Below are positions 8,085 through 16,263 of a stretch of DNA of 38,390 nucleotides, one piece after another. The stretch lies in the NCBI GenBank assembly GCA_018895235.1, contig JAHIOM010000028.1:1-38390 (forward strand), in the 5' to 3' direction. The translations under genes were made by a program, and so were the position numbers. Under the pieces are notes generated by a model, which was given only the letters and a program-made list of their open reading frames with translations, ran no database searches and was not told the DNA's origin. The DNA comes from Patescibacteria group bacterium. GTDB taxonomy: Bacteria > Patescibacteriota > Minisyncoccia > Minisyncoccales > Staskawiczbacteraceae. The stretch's first letter is position 1. The number at the start of each line of letters is the position of its first letter.

Positions 8085-8336
8085 TTATTTTTCAAAACGT
8101 TTTAATACTGTGTTTTTGACTCGATTAAGATCTGACGGCGTCATTACATCACCTTTATTATAGTGAAGTTTATTGATTCTTTGCTTTAATTCCCAAGCTG
8201 ACAGCCCATTTTGTAAATCTTTTTTAAAGGTCTGATTTAAATAATCTCTTTCCTGCCGGGAGATATTAGGCATTTTTTTTAATGTTTCGTTAAATTTGTA
8301 GGTATTTACTCTCCTTTCGTAACTATAAGATGGCAT
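8085..8336 (-). CDS. Hypothetical 83-aa protein
   Basis: A short, basic, mostly helical protein without membrane segments or Cys. It contains two probable helical hairpins (ISRQERDYLNQTFKKDLQNGLSA... and TPSDLNRVKNTVLKRFEK). No family recognised. The reading frame is supported by its composition, an ATG start, and its fit between the SIMPL gene and the four-TM gene on the same strand with short spacers. The TPSDLNRVKN segment hints at a small DNA- or protein-binding fold, but that is only an impression. Confidence 0.6.
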   Translation of the reverse strand: MPSYSYERRVNTYKFNETLKKMPNISRQERDYLNQTFKKDLQNGLSAWELKQRINKLHYNKGDVMTPSDLNRVKNTVLKRFEK

Positions 8337-8385
8337 AAATTAATCGTTTTATTTAATCTTATACAATAATCGACCTTTGGTTAAT

Positions 8386-9141
8386 TCATATTTTCTCTTC
8401 TTTAATTTCTTTTATGTCGGCTTCGTCGATAATGCGCAATACATCGCGGGCAATATCGCGACTGAAGTGTTTACCGAATATAGAAAGATTATCCAATTGT
8501 TTAATGAGTATAATAACCAAAAATACAGATGTAGCAAAAATAATTTTAAGCATATTGACCCAAAATAAATCAGTTTCTAGAAAATGGAACGAAATAATAG
8601 TTAAACCGGCAAAAATATAGACCAAAATCCACTGGAATATGAGTAAGCGTTGCTGACAGGCGGCAATAATCTTTTTACGGTTTCCTTGAAGCGCTTGAAT
8701 TACGCCCCAGATACCGTCAAACAGATTATTGTTCTTCACGAGGTCTGCTTCCTCGTCGGTTACACTTCCCATAGATTTGGTTAACCTCGTTATGGTTGTT
8801 GAGGGATGGAATTCATTGTATGCCCAGTCGTTGTTATCAAGAATTCTAGTATAATGCGCTCTAATAATTTCTCGCATCTCCGACTGTATTCTCGGAAGAA
8901 GATTGAAAACTCTGTACAAAGTTGAATAGAGACCGTCTCGTTCTGCGATGATATCAATTATTTTGTTATAACGGTCATTCTGCCTAGCAATAAAAAAACC
9001 GGAGAAAAGAGCAAAAAAGAAAACACTCGCAACTATTAATTGCGACGCAAAGTCCAACGATATGTTCAACTTCACCTTGAAGATAAAAACAGAGCAAAGA
9101 ATTATAAAGCTTATAATTAGTAATGCACTTGATTTGTTCAT
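8386..9141 (-). CDS. Four-TM membrane protein, unknown function
   Basis: 251 residues. Two hydrophobic segments lie near the N-terminus (about 6-23 and 32-52), then a ~100-residue soluble helical region (about 55-160) with charged residues, then two more segments (about 172-190 and 198-215) and a cytoplasmic tail ending KEIKEEKI. The layout of two TM pairs around a helical domain resembles bestrophin-like or DUF4239-type channels, but no diagnostic motif is visible, so this is only a suggestion. It is transcribed away from the tRNA remnant at 9257 and separated from it by the terminator at 9197-9222. Confidence 0.7.
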   Translation of the reverse strand: MNKSSALLIISFIILCSVFIFKVKLNISLDFASQLIVASVFFFALFSGFFIARQNDRYNKIIDIIAERDGLYSTLYRVFNLLPRIQSEMREIIRAHYTRILDNNDWAYNEFHPSTTITRLTKSMGSVTDEEADLVKNNNLFDGIWGVIQALQGNRKKIIAACQQRLLIFQWILVYIFAGLTIISFHFLETDLFWVNMLKIIFATSVFLVIILIKQLDNLSIFGKHFSRDIARDVLRIIDEADIKEIKEEKI

Positions 9142-9196
9142 AGTTTATTTTATTAAAATTTATCTAAAACCTTTGTTCTATTATACTAATATACCA

Positions 9197-9222
9197 AAAA
9201 ATTGCCCTGTTTGGCAATTTTT
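9197..9222. terminator. Rho-independent terminator
   Basis: A 10-bp stem (9197-9206 with 9213-9222) with loop CTGTTT, with A-rich and T-rich flanks on either side. On the minus strand it would end transcripts coming from the EamA gene and tRNA remnant. Confidence 0.65.
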
Positions 9223-9255
9223 AAGTATCTCGGTCTTCGATAAAAAATGCTGTCT

Positions 9256-9281
9256 GCGGAGGAGGTGGGACTCGAACCCAC
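9256..9281 (-). repeat. tRNA-Ser 3'-end direct repeat (left copy)
   Basis: Twenty-six bases identical to 10427-10452, the T-arm and acceptor end of the intact tRNA-Ser. The two copies bracket the EamA gene in the same orientation, the usual mark of integration at a tRNA 3' end or of tRNA gene duplication. Confidence 0.75.
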
Positions 9282-9312
9282 GAGACCATTTCGGGTCAAA
9301 TAGCAGACCTAA
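9257..9312 (-). pseudogene. 3' half of a class II tRNA (Ser/Leu type), 5' half missing
   Basis: On the minus strand one sees a variable arm GACC-CGAAAT-GGTC, T-arm GTGGG-TTCGAGT-CCCAC, acceptor strand CTCCTCC and discriminator G. The last three match the tRNA-Ser at 10428-10511, but the variable arm differs. No matching 5' acceptor (GGAGGAG) or D-arm lies upstream. That position is the end of the EamA gene. The TTAGG near 9310 might be the edge of an anticodon loop of Leu type, but the discriminator G favours Ser. It is best read as a broken tRNA or attachment-site remnant. Confidence 0.6.
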
Positions 9313-9321
9313 GAAAGACGC

Positions 9322-10239
9322 CTATCCCATCGTTATATTAAAAGCCAGGAAAGTAAGGCCAAACCCTATAAACAGTATTGCAAGCAGTTTCTGGAAAATA
9401 ACCTTCCTGGAAATTTTCTCTTCCAGAGCCTTCGGGAACCTAAAAGAAATCAGAGTTGCCAGAACAAATAGAAAGGCGTACTGCAGGCCCTGAAGGGCGT
9501 TTATTATCGGAAGATAAGCAAGACCCACTAGAGCAATAGCCCAGTTTTGCATAATAAAAGCCCCTGCTCCCACCCCTTGGTTGAGAATAAAAAAAATCCC
9601 TGTCTTCTTGCTAAAAGCGGAAGCCCCGGAAAAAATCTCTCTTCTGACTTCTTTGAAAAAAATGAAAAGCAGAGCTGTCATAAAGACGCCGATTCTTATC
9701 CAAATAAAGCCGGTCCAAAACGGCAGTATTAAATAAACATACTTTGTTAAAACAAAGCTCAGAGCAAAAAGAAAGGCCGCAATAACCGAAATCCGCAAGC
9801 TGTCAAAGGAAACTTTCTTTGATGGATTATAGGTAACCAAAACACTTCCCAAAACAAGGGGAATAAAAGCTAATATTTCTTTAAGGCCAAGGGCCTCTTT
9901 CCCTTCAGAAAAAAGGTAAATTAGCGCAAGGCTGAATAAAGGCAGAAATCCTCCAACAGCCGGAATTATCCTGGAGGCTTCAAAGCGTTCCAGCCCGGAA
10001 AAAAGACCCAGTAAAGCAAAAACAAATATTACTCCTGTTAACAGACACAAAATCATTTGCAAAATACCGGGAACAAAAAATCCGACAAACGGTATTAGGA
10101 CTAAAACCAAAATCCCCAAAACCCCTCCGTAGAAGACGTATATCTTTGGATTAGGCGGTCCGGACAGAATATACTTATCTCCCAAAGAGACAAGAGCAAA
10201 AAGGAAATAGGCTAAGATGATGATTATTAACCAGAACAT
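9322..10239 (-). CDS. EamA/DMT-superfamily transporter
   Basis: The 305-residue protein is almost all hydrophobic, with about ten predicted membrane segments in two halves. The second half contains the EamA-like pattern ending FVLATLISFRFPKALEEKISRKVIFQKLLAILFIGFGLTFLAF. Drug/metabolite exporters of this superfamily move small solutes across the inner membrane; the substrate cannot be told. It is flanked on both sides by pieces of tRNA 3' ends (9256-9312 and 10252-10452) and its last codons replace the 5' half of the broken tRNA. That suggests it came in, or was moved, through recombination at tRNA genes. Confidence 0.82.
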   Translation of the reverse strand: MFWLIIIILAYFLFALVSLGDKYILSGPPNPKIYVFYGGVLGILVLVLIPFVGFFVPGILQMILCLLTGVIFVFALLGLFSGLERFEASRIIPAVGGFLPLFSLALIYLFSEGKEALGLKEILAFIPLVLGSVLVTYNPSKKVSFDSLRISVIAAFLFALSFVLTKYVYLILPFWTGFIWIRIGVFMTALLFIFFKEVRREIFSGASAFSKKTGIFFILNQGVGAGAFIMQNWAIALVGLAYLPIINALQGLQYAFLFVLATLISFRFPKALEEKISRKVIFQKLLAILFIGFGLTFLAFNITMG

Positions 10240-10251
10240 AATGATTGGCGG

Positions 10252-10383
10252 AAGGGGTGGGACTCCACTTTGTTAGAACCCGTCGCTCGTCTCTCGCTCC
10301 TTCAAAACCCTCAGTTTTGAATAATTTCCTACACTGGGGAATACCCAATTCCCCCGACCCCTTTTGTGGGGTTTGAATCCCAC
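10252..10383. other. Degenerate tRNA-like 3' ends and hairpins
   Basis: At 10252-10275 the minus strand reads like a damaged tRNA 3' end (...GTCCCACCCCTTCCGCCA). At 10366-10383 a T-arm-like GTGGGGTTTGAATCCCAC stands on the plus strand. A GGGGAAT/ATTCCCC hairpin lies at 10336-10354. None forms a full cloverleaf. Together with the repeats at 9256 and 10427 they mark this patch as a site of repeated tRNA-directed recombination. Confidence 0.35.
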
Positions 10384-10426
10384 CATATTCCTAATTTTAA
10401 CCCAATTCTGAGTTAAAATTATGAAA

Positions 10427-10452
10427 GCGGAGGAGGTGGGACTCGAACCCAC
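10427..10452 (-). repeat. tRNA-Ser 3'-end direct repeat (right copy)
   Basis: The partner of 9256-9281, here within the intact tRNA. The distance between copies is about 1.17 kb and holds only the EamA gene and tRNA fragments. No recombinase is encoded between them. Confidence 0.75.
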
Positions 10453-10511
10453 AAGCCCTTGCGGGCGCACGCTTTCCAAGCGTGTTCCTTACCAATTCGG
10501 AGCACTCCTCC
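10428..10511 (-). tRNA. tRNA-Ser(GGA)
   Basis: A complete 84-nt class II tRNA: acceptor GGAGGAG/CTCCTCC, anticodon loop TTGGAAA in a CACGC/GCGTG stem (anticodon GGA), variable arm GCCC-GCAA-GGGC, T-arm GTGGG-TTCGAGT-CCCAC and discriminator G. CCA is not encoded. The first 23 nt are also the 3' coding end of the LAGLIDADG gene upstream. An AT-rich 9-bp hairpin (10393-10420) follows. Confidence 0.95.
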
Positions 10512-11532
10512 TAGTACGATACTTTTCTTTTTTAATTTTTCTGAGCCTATTTGCATGATATATATTTGTAAATCCTACTTCTTTTGTATATCTGCAAACT
10601 TCTGATTCTCTATAAAGATTTACTCCATTCGCAAAAATTTTGGGATGAAAGTTTAAATTTTTTAGCGTCCTATATACAAATTTTAAAATTGGGGTTGATT
10701 TATTGGAAAAATTTATACCCATATTTAAACAATTGCATCCATTAACCCTGTGCTTATGGATATAAATACATCCATCCGTATCAATTAGCCCGCGAAGGCA
10801 ATATTTCGAAAAATTTTTGTTTGCTTTAATCCAATCTGGGACATCTATTTGTTGCTTCACTTTATTCCCCCTCTTTAAACCTTTATTTATTAGGAAATTT
10901 ATAAAGGAAGTACTTGAAACTGTTATTACTCCAACATTTTTGCGGCTTCCATGATTAGAAAAATATACAGCAGGATTTATATCAAACAAACGCTTTATTA
11001 AGTCGCACACAATTAAAATATATTCTTTAGAATCTTTTTTATGTAAGGTTATTGTTGCTTGTGTATAACTGCTAATCCCGCCGTCACCCAACATAATACC
11101 AATAAATTCTGCTAGATCAGAACTATTTTTCGGATCAGAAATAATCTTAGGCAAATTACAATTCGGATAAAGTTCAGGGAAAAGTCTCCTTTTTTCTTGC
11201 GAAACTAGCCCACCCTTTCTTCGTCCTTCAGGTGTCCCGGGCCCGCCATATTTCTTGGCAATAGCGAGTCCTCCTTTTTTGCCAGCTTTGAATGTGCTCC
11301 AAAAATCAGGTAAAATCTTATATTCAGGCGCTTTAACTTTTCCTTTTGCTAACTTTAAAAAAATCCTAAAAGCATTCTCTGAAATAGTAGATTTTGCTTT
11401 CCGCCAATCTAAAATAGTTCTAGAACATACTTCTGCGTATTCACCTAAAGTCTCCCAGCCCAACCCTGCCTCATAATAAAGGCTGTTAAAAAATTCAATT
11501 TGATCTTTCTTTTTAATCTTTACTCGTGGCAT
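10489..11532 (-). CDS. LAGLIDADG homing endonuclease-like protein with N-terminal DNA-binding part
   Basis: 347 residues. The N-terminal third looks like a helix-turn-helix region (about 15-62, with TILDWRKAKSTISENAFRIF), then a Gly/Lys-rich linker (about 84-115, KKGGLAIAKKYGGPGTPEGRRKGG) as in NUMOD-type tails. Two LAGLIDADG helices follow, AEFIGIMLGDGG (about 141-152) and LRGLIDTDGCIYI (about 246-258), each with the acidic residue that binds catalytic metal. A monomeric two-motif enzyme cuts one long asymmetric DNA site. It is free-standing, not inside an intron or intein. Its last seven codons (RRSAPNW) are tRNA-Ser sequence, so it directly abuts and overlaps the tRNA. The TATAAT box 8 nt before the ATG predicts a leaderless mRNA. 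Confidence 0.88.
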   Translation of the reverse strand: MPRVKIKKKDQIEFFNSLYYEAGLGWETLGEYAEVCSRTILDWRKAKSTISENAFRIFLKLAKGKVKAPEYKILPDFWSTFKAGKKGGLAIAKKYGGPGTPEGRRKGGLVSQEKRRLFPELYPNCNLPKIISDPKNSSDLAEFIGIMLGDGGISSYTQATITLHKKDSKEYILIVCDLIKRLFDINPAVYFSNHGSRKNVGVITVSSTSFINFLINKGLKRGNKVKQQIDVPDWIKANKNFSKYCLRGLIDTDGCIYIHKHRVNGCNCLNMGINFSNKSTPILKFVYRTLKNLNFHPKIFANGVNLYRESEVCRYTKEVGFTNIYHANRLRKIKKEKYRTRRSAPNW

Positions 11533-11540
11533 ACGTTTTT

Positions 11541-11549
11541 ATTATACCA
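11541..11549 (-). promoter_or_regulatory. Extended -10 promoter of the LAGLIDADG gene
   Basis: TGG-TATAAT with the hexamer ending 8 nt before the ATG at 11532. The -35 region is weak. The predicted transcript starts at or within two bases of the start codon. Confidence 0.5.
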
Positions 11550-11583
11550 CATTTCATTTATCAGCTAAAGCACCCTTCTCAAT

Positions 11584-12036
11584 TTAATCATTTATTTTAC
11601 CGCCCTGACAAGTTAGCTCATAGACTCTTTCTCCTTTATAAAATATTGTTTCAATGTGTTGGAAATAATCCAAATCACCTCCACCAACATTCAAATATTT
11701 AAAATCGCCTTCTTCAAATTTTTCAGGACCCCGTAATGGGATTAATTTGTTAGGTTTTAACAATGCTTTCTTTAAAAATTTATATATTTCCTCCACGCCT
11801 GCAACATCTTTCAAAACTTTTCCACAGTAATTCATAACCCACACCACTTTTCCGTTTTTCCATACAACTTCTTGCCCAACAAATGGATCATACCCGAAAT
11901 ATCTGTCTTTGTATTTCCATTCTCCATCAGCATATTCAAACTCCCTTACGCCATCCTCAAACTTTTTTTCCGTATCTTCTTTTTCGGCAACATAAGTGTT
12001 CTTTTTCGCTTTTATTAAAAATTCATTTAACTCCAT
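11584..12036 (-). CDS. DUF5680-domain protein
   Basis: The 150-residue soluble protein matches the DUF5680 pattern: FLIKAKKNTYVAE at the start, then YKDRYFGYDPFVGQEVVWKNGKVVWVMNY in the middle and a C-terminal beta-rich end (FYKGERVYELTCQGG). In other bacteria this domain is found alone or behind helix-turn-helix domains; its function is not established. It is surrounded by unrelated genes, with gaps of about 50 nt to the endonuclease gene and 66 nt to htpX, so it is probably its own unit. Confidence 0.8.
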   Translation of the reverse strand: MELNEFLIKAKKNTYVAEKEDTEKKFEDGVREFEYADGEWKYKDRYFGYDPFVGQEVVWKNGKVVWVMNYCGKVLKDVAGVEEIYKFLKKALLKPNKLIPLRGPEKFEEGDFKYLNVGGGDLDYFQHIETIFYKGERVYELTCQGGKIND

Positions 12037-12102
12037 TATTTTTAACTATTTTCATATTTTTATAAATATGGGTTTTGCTGTTTATTTGTTCTCAAATCCT
12101 TT

Positions 12103-13005
12103 TTATTTTATATCCATGCCTCTTAATGCCCTAACCCTTTCTTCTATCGGAGGATGGGTCATAAACAGCTTTGCCAACCAGTTTTTTGCTTGTTCTCCCC
12201 GCAGAGGTGAATAGATAAAAAGATGATTGGTGGAATTATTCGCCACCCTCATTGGCGAAGGATCGGCTGCGATTTTTTCAAGAGCTCTAGCCAATCCTTC
12301 GGGATACCTTGTTAAAAGGGCGCCTGAAGCGTCAGCTAAAAACTCTCTCTTTCTGGAAATAGCCAGTTTAATCAATACTGCGGCAATAGGGGCTAAAATC
12401 GCGGCAACTATTCCTAAAATTATCAAAAGCCCGCCTCCCTTGTTTTGGGAATCCCTGCTCCTGCGACTGTTAAAAAAACTGATTCTTAAAAAGAAATTAG
12501 AAATCATAACTACAATACCAACCAGAATCACAACTACCGTGCCCAAAAGCATATCTTTATTGCCGATATGAGCTAGCTCGTGGGCGATTACTCCTTCTAA
12601 TTCTATTTTCTCCAATCTTTCTAAAAGGCCGCGGGTGACAACTACGACAGCGTGTTTTGAATCTCTGCCGGTTGCAAAAGCATTGGGTTGCTTTTCTTCA
12701 ATAATATAGATTTTCGGCAAAGGAAGGCCGGCTGTAATACAAAGATTTTCAACCAACAAATAAAGCTCCGGGTTGTCTTTTTTCTCAATTGGTTTGGCTT
12801 TCATCATCGCCAGGACAATTTTGTCCGAATACCAATAACTCCCGAAACTCATTATGATACTGAATAATACAGCAATTATAAGAATAACGGAACTATCAAG
12901 TAAATAACTGAAAAGCCAGCCGAGAATAATAATAAAAACCAAAAAACCGAAAACTAGAATCCAAGTTTTTCTTGTATTTGAATCTGCTTGAGTATAAAGA
13001 TTCAT
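12103..13005 (-). CDS. htpX: M48 zinc metalloprotease HtpX
   Basis: The 300-residue membrane protease has two N-terminal membrane segments (about 14-35 and 38-58), the zinc site HELAH at 142-146 and a downstream glutamate in KREFLADASGA. Two further segments lie between these (about 155-175 and 190-215). HtpX cleaves damaged or misfolded membrane proteins on the cytoplasmic side. The lemA gene is 13 nt upstream. The lemA-htpX pair is a widespread operon, though the link between the two products is not understood. Confidence 0.95.
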   Translation of the reverse strand: MNLYTQADSNTRKTWILVFGFLVFIIILGWLFSYLLDSSVILIIAVLFSIIMSFGSYWYSDKIVLAMMKAKPIEKKDNPELYLLVENLCITAGLPLPKIYIIEEKQPNAFATGRDSKHAVVVVTRGLLERLEKIELEGVIAHELAHIGNKDMLLGTVVVILVGIVVMISNFFLRISFFNSRRSRDSQNKGGGLLIILGIVAAILAPIAAVLIKLAISRKREFLADASGALLTRYPEGLARALEKIAADPSPMRVANNSTNHLFIYSPLRGEQAKNWLAKLFMTHPPIEERVRALRGMDIK

Positions 13006-13018
13006 ATTTAAGAATACT

Positions 13019-13573
13019 TTAGAACTTCACTGCCACTGGCTCTCTTTCTGTTTTTTCGGCTATCTCAAACAGCTCCATTTGTTTGAACCCAAATATGCCA
13101 GCAACAGTATTGGCCGGAAAACTTTCAATTTGGGTATTCAACTCCATAACATTTGTGTTATAGAAGCGCCTTGCTGCTTGGATTTTATTTTCAGTATCGG
13201 CAAGCTCTCTTTGGAGTTCCAAGAAGTTTTCCGATGCTCTTAATTGGGGATAATTTTCTGAAACAGCAAAAAGGGTTTTTAGGGTTGAAGACAGCATATT
13301 TTCTGCCTCTGAATGTTCCTTTACTGTTTTAGCTCCCATTGCCCTGGTTCTGGCTTCGGTCACTCTTTCAAAAAGCTCTCTTTCGTGGGTTGCGTAACCT
13401 TTAACTATTTCTACCAAATTTGGGATTAAATCATACCTTCTTTTTAATTGGACATCAATATCGGCCCAGGCCTCTTTAGTCCTATTACGCCGCTTTATCA
13501 AACCGTTATAGGTGGATATTATCCAAAGAAGGATAACCACCAAAACGGCTAAAACGATATAGAGTATATTCAT
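13019..13573 (-). CDS. lemA: LemA family protein
   Basis: The 184-residue protein has an N-terminal membrane segment (about 1-20), then the helical LemA domain with NGLIKRRNRTKEAWADIDVQLKRRYDLIPNLVEIVKGYA, the ENYPQLRASENFLELQRELADTENKIQAARRFYN signature and a C-terminal FGFKQMELFEI. The helices face outside if the N-terminus is in the cytoplasm. Function is unresolved in all organisms; it is co-transcribed with htpX here. Confidence 0.95.
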   Translation of the reverse strand: MNILYIVLAVLVVILLWIISTYNGLIKRRNRTKEAWADIDVQLKRRYDLIPNLVEIVKGYATHERELFERVTEARTRAMGAKTVKEHSEAENMLSSTLKTLFAVSENYPQLRASENFLELQRELADTENKIQAARRFYNTNVMELNTQIESFPANTVAGIFGFKQMELFEIAEKTEREPVAVKF

Positions 13574-13644
13574 AATAATATAATTTTGAAGTTATGCCGC
13601 TAATATTGGTTGCCGAAGGCAAAATAATATTTAGCGATACAACT

Positions 13645-14181
13645 TCATTTAGGTAAATCCTTAATTAATATTGCCAAGTAAGGATGCTGGGCTAAAAATT
13701 TGTAGTGAAGCAACTTTAAAAGGGTTAAAAGGTCTAAAATTTCTTCCCTTATTTTTTCTGGCCCTATAAATATTTCTCCAAACTCTTGTACAAGGTTTTT
13801 TGAAAAGTGGCGTAAAATTTCGTAATCTGCTTTTTCTTTAAGATATTTTATTATCTTTTCAAATTCTTTCTTATCCAGCCATATGCCTTTGCATAAATTA
13901 CAAAGGTCAACCGTCACTTTTGATTTGTCATATTGAACTTCGTAAAGCGGCATCCTACAGTGGGGGCAAAGCCGATTGCTCCGCGAGACATTAAACTTTT
14001 TTATATCCCGCCACAAATCAATATCAAGCCAATTTAAATTTTCATCTTTTTTATCTTTAGCCAACCTTAATTCGTCTTGGTCAAACCAAAGACCAAAACA
14101 TTTAGTACAGTAATCAACCTCTACGTTCAGTAGAATTGCTTTTTCTAAAGTTTCTTTTTTACAATTGGGACAATTTATCAT
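13645..14181 (-). CDS. Double zf-TFIIB zinc-ribbon protein
   Basis: 178 residues with two copies of the TFIIB-like zinc-ribbon pattern. The first reads CPNCKKETLEK...VDYCTKCFGLWFDQDEL (about 4-38), the second CPHCRMPLYE...VDLCNLCKGIWLDKKEF (about 72-109). Each has four Cys for one zinc and the GxWxDxxE ending of PF13453. The remaining ~70 residues are helical. The role of this family is not established; binding to nucleic acid or to other proteins is plausible. It is transcribed apart from groEL, with a terminator between. Confidence 0.82.
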   Translation of the reverse strand: MINCPNCKKETLEKAILLNVEVDYCTKCFGLWFDQDELRLAKDKKDENLNWLDIDLWRDIKKFNVSRSNRLCPHCRMPLYEVQYDKSKVTVDLCNLCKGIWLDKKEFEKIIKYLKEKADYEILRHFSKNLVQEFGEIFIGPEKIREEILDLLTLLKLLHYKFLAQHPYLAILIKDLPK

Positions 14182-14200
14182 ACATATTTATTATAAACAA

Positions 14201-14226
14201 AAATCCTCTTTTTAGCAAGAGGATTT
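14201..14226 (-). terminator. Terminator of groES-groEL
   Basis: A perfect 10-bp stem (14201-14210 with 14217-14226) with loop TTTAGC. On the minus strand the stem is followed by TTTTTGTTT. It lies 38 nt past the groEL stop. Confidence 0.8.
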
Positions 14227-14263
14227 TTGTTTTATTATCTAACACCCAAAACCTAACACCTAT

Positions 14264-16178
<1,915 letters not shown>

Positions 16179-16234
16179 GCGTTTGTTTAATTTATTTATT
16201 TTTAGCAATTATTTTATTTAAGCGCCAATAATGT

Positions 16235-16263
16235 TGTTTAGACAAAAATAAGATTTTTGTCAA
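16235..16263 (-). promoter_or_regulatory. Possible promoter/operator of groES-groEL
   Basis: TTGACA (16258-16263) overlaps the uvrA stop codon, with a 17-nt spacer to a weak TAAACA. An 8-bp perfect inverted repeat (16241-16248 with 16254-16261, GACAAAAA/TTTTTGTC) fills the spacer. It could be an operator in place of CIRCE, or a weak uvrA terminator. Confidence 0.3.

Noticed and set aside
9062-9493. 143-aa plus-strand frame across the broken tRNA
   Set aside because: It contains the RRWDSNPR-type reading of a tRNA complement and is antisense to two better-supported genes.
10273-10479. 68-aa minus-strand frame at the tRNA-Ser 3' end
   Set aside because: Its start is tRNA sequence; the rest is intergenic hairpins and tRNA debris with no family likeness.
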